Shown: positions 7,809-14,933 of the stretch, piece after piece | How positions within the stretch are numbered: position 1 is the first letter of the stretch | How the letters are laid out: each line of letters opens with the position of its first letter | From: CAYNTS01 sp964400495 | GTDB taxonomy: Bacteria; Fidelibacterota; Marinisomatia; SCGC-AAA003-L08; D37C17 | Length of the DNA stretch: 20,105 bases | NCBI GenBank assembly: GCA_964400495.1 | Contig: CAYNTS010000040.1 | Span: 1 to 20,105 of the forward strand | Direction: 5' to 3' | Notes under the pieces: model-generated | The model's input: the letters and a program-made list of their open reading frames with translations, nothing else | Databases searched by the model: none | Told to the model about the DNA's origin: nothing | Made by a program: the position numbers and the translations under genes

Positions 7809-7879
7809 AAACAACTACATCATTATTCCCACTTTACCCCTTACCCCTTCAAACTTCTCCCTTCAAACTTCTAACTTAA
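7805..7879 (+). CDS. Possible 24-residue micro-ORF over the heptad tract
   Basis: An ATG overlapping the four-helix-bundle stop as ATGA, preceded by AAGGGA, opens a frame of 24 codons rich in Leu, Pro, Phe and Thr (MKTTTSLFPLYPLPLQTSPF and on) that ends at the TAA at 7877-7879. Three 7-bp units make seven codons, so the tract produces the repeating composition. It could be coupled translation or just a by-product of the repeat; there is no homology to cite. Confidence 0.2.
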   Translation: MKTTTSLFPLYPLPLQTSPFKLLT

Positions 7880-7881
7880 AA
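7826..7881 (+). repeat. Tract of eight 7-bp units (CTTNNNN type)
   Basis: Read in phase from 7826 the units are TTCCCAC, TTTACCC, CTTACCC, CTTCAAA, CTTCTCC, CTTCAAA, CTTCTAA and CTTAAAA. The last six all start with CTT, and a 14-bp direct repeat is nested (CCTTCAAACTTCT at 7846-7858 and again at 7860-7872). The tract is pyrimidine-rich and includes the right arm of the inverted repeat. Confidence 0.8.
7855..7871 (+). repeat. Right arm of 17-bp perfect inverted repeat
   Basis: TTCTCCCTTCAAACTTC pairs base for base with 7484-7500. It lies 46 bases after the four-helix-bundle stop and 7 bases before the ribosome binding site (AAAAGGA) of the following dehydrogenase gene, so the repeat end abuts but does not remove that site. 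Confidence 0.9.
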
Positions 7882-7889
7882 GGATTATT

Positions 7890-8741
7890 ATGAACGCAAT
7901 TGTTATAACTGGTGTATCAACAGGGATTGGGAAAAGTGCTGTAGAATCGTGTGCAAAGGCAGGGTATCATGTATTTGGTAGTGTGAGGAATGAGTCCGAT
8001 GCTGAAGCTTTGCAACAGGAATTTCCCAACAATTTTACCCCATTAATTTTTGATGTACGGGACGCAGATGCAATAGAGCAAGCAGTGAAACAGGTTGAAT
8101 CTACTTTGGGCGAGACTGGTAAATTGGTAGCACTTGTTAATAATTCTGGAATTGCATTGGGTGGTCCAGCATTGCATTTAAATGCAGATGTGTACCGCAA
8201 CCAATTTGAGGTGAATTTGTTTGGTGTAGTATCAGTTACCAACGCATTCGCAAAATTATTGGGTGCGTATCATGATTCTAAACATCAAGGGAAAATAATT
8301 AATATTAGTTCGGTGAGTGGTAAGCGAGCATTCCCATTTGTTGCACCATATACGGCATCAAAACATGCCTTAGAAGGATACTCTGACTCACTCCGGAAAG
8401 AACTTTTACTATATGGTATTGATGTAATTTTAGTAGAACCCGGACCCATAAAAACGGCTATTTGGGATAAAACTCCAGACCCCGAGGATAACCCATTTAT
8501 CGGAACCGATTTTGAAACATCATTACGTATATTTTATAATCAAATTATTGCTAAAACAAAGAATGCTCTGCCTTCTGAAGTAATTGGTGATGCCATTAAA
8601 ATGATTATTGAAAAGAAACGTCCAAAAACTCGGTATATATATACGCGAAATAAGTTCCTTGATTTTACAATTCTTGGACTATTCCCAGATAGATTTGTAG
8701 ATAAAGTAATTGGTAAAGCGTTGAAGTTGATTAAAAAGTAA
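7890..8741 (+). CDS. Short-chain dehydrogenase/reductase (classical SDR)
   Basis: The 283-residue protein has a full classical SDR plan. The dinucleotide-binding TGVSTGIG motif is at residues 8-14, the structural NNSG (NNAG in most members) at 84-87, and the catalytic Ser141, Tyr154 and Lys158 lie in INISSVSG and PYTASKHA. VEPGPIKTAIW at 182-192 follows the usual PG motif. Residues after about 195 form a long C-terminal substrate-loop region as in retinol/steroid-type or DltE-like SDRs. Arg33 after the second strand (SVRNES) suggests NADPH preference, which is inference. Substrate is unknown. The start has a clear AAAAGGA site. If the inserted unit upstream is ignored, the gene would directly follow the porin-like gene. 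It converges with the esterase gene at a 2-base gap without a terminator. Confidence 0.92.
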   Translation: MNAIVITGVSTGIGKSAVESCAKAGYHVFGSVRNESDAEALQQEFPNNFTPLIFDVRDADAIEQAVKQVESTLGETGKLVALVNNSGIALGGPALHLNADVYRNQFEVNLFGVVSVTNAFAKLLGAYHDSKHQGKIINISSVSGKRAFPFVAPYTASKHALEGYSDSLRKELLLYGIDVILVEPGPIKTAIWDKTPDPEDNPFIGTDFETSLRIFYNQIIAKTKNALPSEVIGDAIKMIIEKKRPKTRYIYTRNKFLDFTILGLFPDRFVDKVIGKALKLIKK

Positions 8742-8743
8742 TT

Positions 8744-10510
8744 TTACTCCGAAATAATAATATTTACAATTTCTAAAATATCTAAGACATTGAGGGTAGA
8801 ATCTGAGTTCAAATCAAAATGGCACAGTTCGGTTTCAGTGGGTGTGTTTCCAGACATAATTTGATTTACCAGTAAAACAATATCTAAAATATCTATTATA
8901 GCGTCATTATTTCCATCGCCAGTGGCACACGATTGTGTAACGGTTAAGTAACCACATTGAGTGAATCCATCTCCCCAGCAATCTAATGGACATCCAAAAA
9001 TAATATCAGAAAAACAAATTTCAGTAGTGCCTTCAGCTTCTCCAATAAATTCCATGTCAAACATGTGATGTGATCCACTTGGATAAGTTTCTCCAGTTAA
9101 ACTAAAGGAAAGAATGATTGATTCATTATTGCTAAAAATAAAGGACTCAGGCATTTCTTCTGAAGCAATGACCGCTTCTAATGATGTAATAGTGGTATCA
9201 TAATCTACAGTGAGTTGTAATCCTCCCCAATGATTTTCTAATTCTGAGTTAAGCATTGTATAATAAACAGGAATAAGCGAAGTATCTCCCAACTCAATAG
9301 TTTGATTTTCAATTTCAAATATAGCATATACATAATAAAGATGCACCCAAATTTCAGACTGAGCAGGAAAGTTTATCCAAATGATTTCATTTTCAACAAC
9401 CCAATCATAAAATGGACTTGGATTTGAAAGATAGATACTTTGAAGATGATTCATTTCCAATCCCGAAATTCCAAGAGTTAATGTTTCTGTTTGATTTTCA
9501 ATATGTAAGTTTTCAGGTATAAATTCTGATATATAAATCATCATTGAATCTAAATTAGTAAATTCATTTATGAAAATATCTCTCTCATCACCACTTCGTT
9601 CAACTTGAATACGAATAAATTCACTTTCATTGTTTTGGTCAATTGCTTCTGCCCAATAAGCCCTACTTGGTTCATCTAAATTGACATTTACAAAATCAGG
9701 GTTTTGAGTTACTCCAAATTGTTCCAACCAATCGCAGGTATGGGTTTCATCCATTACTGAGTATCCATGCCCACCACTTGGGTTAGTATCAATCCACATA
9801 TTTTCATTTGTGTTTAGTAATAACTCATACAAATCTTCTGCATGATATCTATGAGGTTCAGATGAGCCAAAATCTAAATAGAGGGGGGTATATTGTAAAT
9901 TAGTATGCATACTTTGTGTGGAATCTTCAAAAAATACGGCACTATTCCTATGATAGATAAAGGGGACTTCTTCTGGTGTTCCACCAAACCATTCTATCAT
10001 GCTATTATTTCCATCCATTTCATAAAATCTACGTTCGCAATCTAATATCCCAGATGCAGATGCAGTTGCGGCAACCATGGGTAGGGTAGGGTCTAAATGG
10101 TTATTGGCATAAATTGCTCCCGTAGCACCCCCCATGGAACCACCAACCATATAAATTCTACGATAATCAACATTATAATTTTCCATCATCCATAAAATTT
10201 CACCTTCGACCATATCTTGCATCGATTGGTGATTATAATTGTTTGCTGACCCACCATAAGGTGATAAGAATAACCACCCCCTTTGATTTGCTTCCTCGTC
10301 AAATTCTGTTGAATAATTTGAGTTTTCATTTCCACCCCATTGGTGAAATGTAACTAATAGAGGGACAGCATCATAGCCTGAGTAATTTTCGGGAATTTGA
10401 TATGAGAAAGTATCAATAGTATCTCCATCAACAACATAGTATTCGGTATGAATTTCTTGTGAAAAAAGAAAAGTGAAAAAATATGCAATGAGTATTTGTT
10501 TTAATTTCAT
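8744..10510 (-). CDS. Secreted alpha/beta-hydrolase esterase with C-terminal dockerin-like domain
   Basis: The 588-residue protein starts with a signal peptide (MKLKQILIAYFFTFLFS). Residues about 20-265 form an alpha/beta-hydrolase of the PHB-depolymerase/feruloyl-esterase-like (LpqC) type: Ser125 lies in GGSMGGATG, Asp213 (LYLDFGSS) and His248 (GGHGY) are likely triad partners, and LLVTFHQWGG at 51-60 supplies the oxyanion region. A beta-rich region of about 270-400 follows, then a cohesin-like domain (about 402-525, LGDTSLIPVYYTM to ICFSDIIFG). The C-terminal 58 residues are a dockerin type I-like pair (GDGNNDAIIDILDIVLLVNQ and FDLNSDSTLNVLDILEIVNI), each with a calcium-loop DxNxD pattern. 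Dockerin-like ends on secreted proteins of Marinimicrobia-type genomes probably serve surface attachment rather than a cellulosome. The exact substrate is unknown. Confidence 0.82.
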   Translation of the reverse strand: MKLKQILIAYFFTFLFSQEIHTEYYVVDGDTIDTFSYQIPENYSGYDAVPLLVTFHQWGGNENSNYSTEFDEEANQRGWLFLSPYGGSANNYNHQSMQDMVEGEILWMMENYNVDYRRIYMVGGSMGGATGAIYANNHLDPTLPMVAATASASGILDCERRFYEMDGNNSMIEWFGGTPEEVPFIYHRNSAVFFEDSTQSMHTNLQYTPLYLDFGSSEPHRYHAEDLYELLLNTNENMWIDTNPSGGHGYSVMDETHTCDWLEQFGVTQNPDFVNVNLDEPSRAYWAEAIDQNNESEFIRIQVERSGDERDIFINEFTNLDSMMIYISEFIPENLHIENQTETLTLGISGLEMNHLQSIYLSNPSPFYDWVVENEIIWINFPAQSEIWVHLYYVYAIFEIENQTIELGDTSLIPVYYTMLNSELENHWGGLQLTVDYDTTITSLEAVIASEEMPESFIFSNNESIILSFSLTGETYPSGSHHMFDMEFIGEAEGTTEICFSDIIFGCPLDCWGDGFTQCGYLTVTQSCATGDGNNDAIIDILDIVLLVNQIMSGNTPTETELCHFDLNSDSTLNVLDILEIVNIIISE

Positions 10511-10546
10511 GTGTTTAATTTACATCCAATTTGGTGTAAAAATCAA

Positions 10547-10572
10547 AAGGCCTCGAGGTGAATCGAGGCCTT
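10547..10572 (-). terminator. Intrinsic terminator after the MATE gene
   Basis: A perfect 10-bp stem (AAGGCCTCGA with TCGAGGCCTT) encloses a 6-base loop. On the minus strand it is followed by TTGATTTTT. It lies about 145 bases beyond the MATE stop codon, and the GC-rich stem stands out from the AT-rich surroundings. The plus-strand exit (AATCTAAAGG) lacks a U-run. Confidence 0.8.
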
Positions 10573-10717
10573 AATCTAAAGGAGGAAGTTGAAAAAAATT
10601 CAAAGAGGAGGAATGAACGTCTTTCAACCATCTAAAATTACACCTAAAAACAATACTTGATTGTATTAATAATTGTAACAGAATGTAACGTGCCCGTTAC
10701 AAATAAATTCAAGCAAA
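10573..10717 (-). other. 3' region of MATE transcript with paired CCTCC motifs; possible small RNA
   Basis: Read on the minus strand, this stretch has a 7-bp stem (GTTGAAA 10628-10622 with TTTCAAC 10594-10588) closing a 27-base loop that exposes TTCCTCCTC, then a second TTCCTCCT at 10587-10580, and then the terminator hairpin. CCTCC mimics the anti-Shine-Dalgarno sequence. It could be the long 3' UTR of the MATE gene or a processed small RNA; expression is unknown. On the plus strand an ATG at 10613 sits too close to GGAGG and opens only 15 codons. Confidence 0.3.
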
Positions 10718-12064
10718 TTAAATTTTATTAAAACTTCTAATAATTTTTATAAGCCACATTACACTAACCATTGGAGCCAAAATAGAAGAAATTAATGGTC
10801 CAAGCCATACATAATGTATTGGCATTTCTAACACATACAATATATACCATGCTAAAGGTGCACTAATCAACACAACTCTAAACAAAGTTAGTACAAACAT
10901 TGGATTTGCATATCCAAGTCCTTGCATTATTCTACTACTGGTCATACCAAGTGTTACAAATGGATAGGCAAATGCCATTATTTTAAAATATCCCACAGAA
11001 ATATCAATTATTGCTTGAGAATCTGTAAAAACGGGTACAATTTTATCAATAAAGAAAAAGAAAAATGCACTAAAAATAACTGAAATTATTACAGATTGAG
11101 ATAACCCATATTTAATAATGTGATTTACTAAATCATATCGTTTAGCACCATGAAACATCCCAACCAATGTTACAAGGGAAGTTGCTATTGAAATAATAGG
11201 TAAAAAGAACAAATGCTCTATTCTACCTGCTGTTTGATATCCAGCAACTGCATCCGAAGAATTTAAAATAATATTAAATACAAATGCTCCCATGGACATA
11301 ATTAACATCGATAAAGATGCGGGTAATCCTAATCGGAATATCTCTTTAAAAATGAATGGTTTAAATGAAAAATTCTTGGTCGAAAGGGTAATATATGCGT
11401 GATTTTTAAATACCATAGTATAGGTGAATATGCTAAATACAATTACTTGGCTAATTACTGTTGCTATTGCTGCCCCTTGAATTTGGTAATAATGTATAAG
11501 GATTGGATCAAGAATAATATTAATGACTGTCCCTGCACCCAATACTTTCATGGGGAAGATATTATCGCCTTCCCCCGATAGAATGGACCTAAAAAAGACC
11601 GACATAATCATAAAGAAAGAACCGCCTACCATGATGTAAAAATATTCTAATGCAGTTTGTGTGGTTAAGGCATCAGCACCTTGGGTTAAAAGAAATTGTT
11701 CACCATATACAAATCCAAATATGAGAATGATTGTAGTAATAATAAATCCCAAGAAAATAACATGTTCTGCGGTATTATCTGCATTTTTTTTATTTTCGGC
11801 ACCAATGTATTGTGCAATTACCGTTGTGGCACCCGAGCCAAGACCAAAAGTAATTCCCATTAGAATAAACAAAAATGGAAATACATATCCCATGGCTGCA
11901 AGAGCTGTACCACCCACCCATTTTCCGATAAAAGCGGTGTCAACCAACATGTAAATTGCCTGTACCGACATCCCCATCATCATAGGTAGTGAAAGTTTCC
12001 ACAATGATTTTTCTGGCTCTGCTATAAAATCGTTTAATCTACTTTGTTTTGGTTGTATATCCAT
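10718..12064 (-). CDS. MATE family multidrug/sodium antiporter
   Basis: The 448-residue protein has twelve hydrophobic segments in two homologous halves. The first half opens with LWKLSLPMMMGMSVQAIYMLVDTAFIGKWVGGTALAAMGYVFP, with the family's P.m..l...l....D..fvG..G..alaA pattern. The second half repeats it from about residue 240 (IFRLGLPASLSMLIMSMGAFVFNIIL). FGLGSGATTVIAQYIGAENKKNAD at 74-97 is the conserved loop. MATE pumps export cationic drugs and metabolites in exchange for sodium or protons. The N-terminal part matches the DinF/NorM-like MATE_Vmrs branch by appearance, which is inference. The gene stands alone, with a 117-base gap to the barrel gene upstream and a terminator about 145 bases downstream. 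Confidence 0.93.
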   Translation of the reverse strand: MDIQPKQSRLNDFIAEPEKSLWKLSLPMMMGMSVQAIYMLVDTAFIGKWVGGTALAAMGYVFPFLFILMGITFGLGSGATTVIAQYIGAENKKNADNTAEHVIFLGFIITTIILIFGFVYGEQFLLTQGADALTTQTALEYFYIMVGGSFFMIMSVFFRSILSGEGDNIFPMKVLGAGTVINIILDPILIHYYQIQGAAIATVISQVIVFSIFTYTMVFKNHAYITLSTKNFSFKPFIFKEIFRLGLPASLSMLIMSMGAFVFNIILNSSDAVAGYQTAGRIEHLFFLPIISIATSLVTLVGMFHGAKRYDLVNHIIKYGLSQSVIISVIFSAFFFFFIDKIVPVFTDSQAIIDISVGYFKIMAFAYPFVTLGMTSSRIMQGLGYANPMFVLTLFRVVLISAPLAWYILYVLEMPIHYVWLGPLISSILAPMVSVMWLIKIIRSFNKI

Positions 12065-12181
12065 GAATACTTCTTTTGTTAAGCTTGAAATTTACGGAGG
12101 TTATAATATGTGAACATTGTATTATTCTCGTCTATTAACTCTGATAAAAATGGAGTAATATCTTATCTGAAATTGATGGGA

Positions 12182-13387
12182 TTAATAGGAGTATTTAACT
12201 CCGAATTTGATATGAGAAAATGATTCTTCTAATGATGCAAATATTCCATCATCACCTATAAATTGTGTAATTGATGATTCAATTTTAAAATTATCAGTCA
12301 TAGTATAATTAACAATTCCACCAAGCATATACTCTGTATCATCTAAATTGACGAATGCGATTGCAGATAATTCTAAAGCATCATCTAAGTAATTGTACTT
12401 GGTTGAAAATAATATTGACTGATTCGAAAACATGGCAAATGGAGTACCCATACCTGGGAGGAAATTATCTTTAGTTAATGGTTCAATGTCGCCGTTGGCA
12501 TTTATTGTACTTCCTTTAGTACTAAATACAGTTTGATTAATAAATTGAAAATTAAATAATACATCAGAATTTGTTGTGTACTCTACTTGATACACCCCTT
12601 GATAATAATGGGCTGAAATATCACCACTTGCATTTTCTGTATCAAAAAATGCAAGTTCGCAACGATAAGTAAGTTCATCCCAAAAACCCAATAGATTGAA
12701 GCCAACCATTTGTGAATTTTTGTACCCAAATCCTGTACCTGCAAATGAAAATCCTCTATCATATCCATTAAAGTATGAAATTGTTATATCATTTTCACCC
12801 AGAGTAGTGCTTCCTGAAAATCCAAATTCCAACGGATTAGCAACATCTTTTATATTCATTGCTTCCAATTTTTCTAAAGTCTTTGAAAACGGAAAATTTG
12901 GTTCATCAATCACTATTCTATTTGGAATATGTTCTGGGATTAATATTGCTTGGAGTTGCCAATCTTCTAAATAATAGTTGGCTGAAAGTGAAAGATTACC
13001 CAATTTTCGTTCTGTGTCTGGTGAAAACATATAATAGTAATCATATGCATTTATATTATCAGTTGGATTATTCCCATCAGCAATTCCCCATGAATGGATT
13101 TGTTTACCAACTCTAAGTTCACCCCAATATGGATAATATGCCAAATATGCTTCTCGTAGCTGTGGCTCAAAATAGTCACTATCAGACCATTTGGTTTCAA
13201 GTGCAGAATTGGCAATAAAATCTATGTTTCCAAACGTATATCCTACATCGAGAGTTGCAATTCTAAACGGGAGTGAAATTTCGGATCCATCCTTTATATT
13301 AACCATACCCAACGGTCGAAATGACCCTTGAAACTGAAATTGAGAAAGTAAAAGGGATGGAAGAAAAACTAAGAATAAAAATCTCAT
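12182..13387 (-). CDS. Outer-membrane beta-barrel protein, DUF1302-like
   Basis: The 401-residue protein has a signal peptide (MRFLFLVFLPSLLLS) followed by strand-rich sequence ending in SHIKFGVKYSY, a typical barrel end with terminal Tyr. The stretch at 77-111 (LREAYLAYYPYWGELRVGKQIHSWGIADGNNPTDN) matches the LREAYxxY...LRxGKQxxxWGxADG core of DUF1302-type outer-membrane proteins, which in Proteobacteria are encoded with MMPL/RND exporters and DUF1329 lipoprotein-sorting proteins. Here it is the last gene of the five-gene minus-strand operon with just those partners, so it is probably the outer-membrane exit or receiver of the system. The ribosome binding site (AAGGAG) overlaps the stop codon of the ZIP gene, 9 bases upstream. 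No clear terminator was seen downstream. Confidence 0.75.
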   Translation of the reverse strand: MRFLFLVFLPSLLLSQFQFQGSFRPLGMVNIKDGSEISLPFRIATLDVGYTFGNIDFIANSALETKWSDSDYFEPQLREAYLAYYPYWGELRVGKQIHSWGIADGNNPTDNINAYDYYYMFSPDTERKLGNLSLSANYYLEDWQLQAILIPEHIPNRIVIDEPNFPFSKTLEKLEAMNIKDVANPLEFGFSGSTTLGENDITISYFNGYDRGFSFAGTGFGYKNSQMVGFNLLGFWDELTYRCELAFFDTENASGDISAHYYQGVYQVEYTTNSDVLFNFQFINQTVFSTKGSTINANGDIEPLTKDNFLPGMGTPFAMFSNQSILFSTKYNYLDDALELSAIAFVNLDDTEYMLGGIVNYTMTDNFKIESSITQFIGDDGIFASLEESFSHIKFGVKYSY

Positions 13388-13396
13388 AACAACTCC

Positions 13397-14137
13397 TTAA
13401 TGTTGGTGTTGAATAAAATACATTGTCATAATTCCAGCAATTATCAATATTGTTTGGATTAGACTATCTTTAATTTTGTTTTGCTCATGCAAGTGCGGAA
13501 TCAAATCACCAATTGCAATATATATGAAACTTGCTGAGGCAATTCCCATGATATATGGAGTAGTAATATTTATCCATTCCATAAAAAAGTAGGCAAGGAT
13601 ACCACCTAAAGCAGCAGATAGTCCTGAAATAATATTCAATCCGAATGCCTTCTGTTTGGAGTAATTATTTTTTAACAGAATAGCAAAATCGCCAACTTCC
13701 TGTGGAATTTCATGTGTGATTACAGAAAAGGCTGTAGCCATTCCTAATGGGATGGAAGTTATAAATGCTGCTGCGATTACAATACCGTCAATAAAATTAT
13801 GGAAGGCATCCCCAATGAGAATCAAAGACCCTGAAGCCTCATGAACATGACAATCCGTATCATGGCAATGTCGCCATAACACGATTTTCTCAAGAAGGAA
13901 GAATAAAATAAGTCCACCAAGAACGGTCATAAACACCGTTTTAGATGGCAGAGTATTCAGAGCATGGGGTATCAATCCGAGGAATGCTGCCCCCAGCAAA
14001 GTTCCGGTGGCGTAGCTGATGAGTCCAGGGAGGATGACCTTCCAAATTTTGGATGGAAATAGAAGCAATAAACTCGCAAGTATAATTGCTCCGAGACTAC
14101 CTAATATTGAAAAGAATATGATATAGGGTAATATCAT
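13397..14137 (-). CDS. ZIP family divalent metal transporter
   Basis: The 246-residue membrane protein shows about eight hydrophobic segments and both ZIP signatures: HNFIDG at 113-118 (TM4) and HEIPQEVGD at 142-150 (TM5), whose His113, Asn114, Asp117, His142, Glu143 and Glu147 line the binuclear metal site. A His/Cys/Asp-rich loop at 88-99 (WRHCHDTDCHVH) lies between TM3 and TM4 as in many ZIPs. It probably moves zinc or another divalent metal into the cytoplasm. The start overlaps the stop of the LolA-like gene as ATGA, so the two are translationally coupled. A ZIP protein is not a usual member of the MMPL-LolA-barrel set (see findings). Confidence 0.92.
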   Translation of the reverse strand: MILPYIIFFSILGSLGAIILASLLLLFPSKIWKVILPGLISYATGTLLGAAFLGLIPHALNTLPSKTVFMTVLGGLILFFLLEKIVLWRHCHDTDCHVHEASGSLILIGDAFHNFIDGIVIAAAFITSIPLGMATAFSVITHEIPQEVGDFAILLKNNYSKQKAFGLNIISGLSAALGGILAYFFMEWINITTPYIMGIASASFIYIAIGDLIPHLHEQNKIKDSLIQTILIIAGIMTMYFIQHQH

Positions 14138-14880
14138 TTAGGTAACCGTTTTAAGTTTTTTTCTTGAAATAATGACGATTTTACTCCTGAGTCTAATTCA
14201 ATGTTTTCAAAAGTAAGTTTTGTAGTATGATTTTTTTGAATATTGGTTACGAAAATTTCGGTTGGGGTATCATATTCTTTTATATGTTTGTAAATGAATG
14301 TTTTTTCCTTCAATATATTTCCACTTTTATCAAATGAAGTTTCTTTAAGGGGAACCAAAGATTGTTTCTCAATCCATGTTACATGTTTGCTGTATTCAGA
14401 ATTAGTTTCCTCTTTAGGGGATGTTTCTAAAATATAGTATTCACTATTTTGAATTGTATCTAAACCTGTAATATGGTAGGTGTTTTCAGACAAGTCTCGA
14501 TTTGTTAAATCTTCATAACTAAGGTCAGACCCCATAAAAGCATCAGATTTTTTCTTTGATGAAATGCGTCGAACTTTTTTAAATGCTGGAAGCCACAGTC
14601 TAATTTCATCATCTTTATTTTCATGTTCAATTTTTAGTAAGGCAACCCCTTTATCATCCGCTGGGGATAAAAAATAAATCATCTGTTTTTCCCCACCATC
14701 TTGAGAAATACTGCGAATACTGGATGTTCTACTTTTTCCCTTTTTATTGGTTAATACCATTGTCAAATTCGCCTTCATATCCTTTGGTTTTGGTTTGGCA
14801 TCAATTTGCTTGGCAAGTTGTTCACCATTTATTGCAAAAACAAATGAAGAAAAGAAAATTAAATATTTACATAGTTTCAT
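14134..14880 (-). CDS. Outer-membrane lipoprotein-sorting protein, LolA-like
   Basis: The 248-residue protein has a signal peptide (MKLCKYLIFFSSFVFA). It follows the pattern of the LolA-like outer-membrane lipoprotein-sorting family (COG2834/PF17131): ANLTMVLTNKKGKSRTSSIR near 38-57, IYFLSPADDKGVALLKIEH near 69-87, IRLWLPAFKKVRRISSKKKSDAFMGSDLSYEDL near 93-125 and YHITGLDTIQNSEYYILE near 136-152. The MGSDLSYEDL stretch is highly characteristic. Such periplasmic half-barrels carry lipids or lipoproteins and are often encoded beside MMPL/RND exporters. Here it sits 53 bases after the exporter gene and overlaps the ZIP gene by 4 bases. A plausible role is shuttling a hydrophobic substrate between the inner-membrane pump and the outer membrane; this is inferred from context. 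Confidence 0.88.
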   Translation of the reverse strand: MKLCKYLIFFSSFVFAINGEQLAKQIDAKPKPKDMKANLTMVLTNKKGKSRTSSIRSISQDGGEKQMIYFLSPADDKGVALLKIEHENKDDEIRLWLPAFKKVRRISSKKKSDAFMGSDLSYEDLTNRDLSENTYHITGLDTIQNSEYYILETSPKEETNSEYSKHVTWIEKQSLVPLKETSFDKSGNILKEKTFIYKHIKEYDTPTEIFVTNIQKNHTTKLTFENIELDSGVKSSLFQEKNLKRLPK

Positions 14881-14933
14881 TTTATTCCTTTATTTATAAA
14901 ACATCTTTTTGGAGTAGGTTCAATACTCATTTA

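Larger units (their letters stand above)
7481..7881 (+). mobile_element. Putative small inserted element: four-helix-bundle gene bounded by inverted heptad repeats
   Basis: The segment carries one small gene (7506-7808) between matching ends. A perfect 17-bp inverted repeat lies at 7484-7500 and 7855-7871. Aligned as 7-bp units, the left end on the minus strand reads TTTCTCC CTTCAAA, then CTTCCAA, and the right end CTTCTCC CTTCAAA, then CTTCTAA, so 19 of 21 bases agree. The right end continues as an eight-unit tract (7826-7881). The element lies between a porin-like gene stop and the ribosome binding site of the next gene, as if inserted into an operon. Family knowledge: the S23/IVP proteins were first seen inside intervening sequences of 23S rRNA genes that have inverted ends. 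Mobility is inference; no clear target duplication is visible (only ACTT at 7479-7482 and 7874-7877). Confidence 0.55.

Noticed and set aside
7479..7877. ACTT at 7479-7482 and 7874-7877 as a target-site duplication of the inserted unit
   Set aside because: Four bases, and ACTT is also part of the heptad pattern, so it cannot be told from the repeat itself.
10605..10660. Plus-strand mini-gene at 10613 behind GAGGAGG
   Set aside because: Only one base lies between GGAGG and the ATG and the frame ends after 15 codons; the motif fits better as part of the minus-strand structure.
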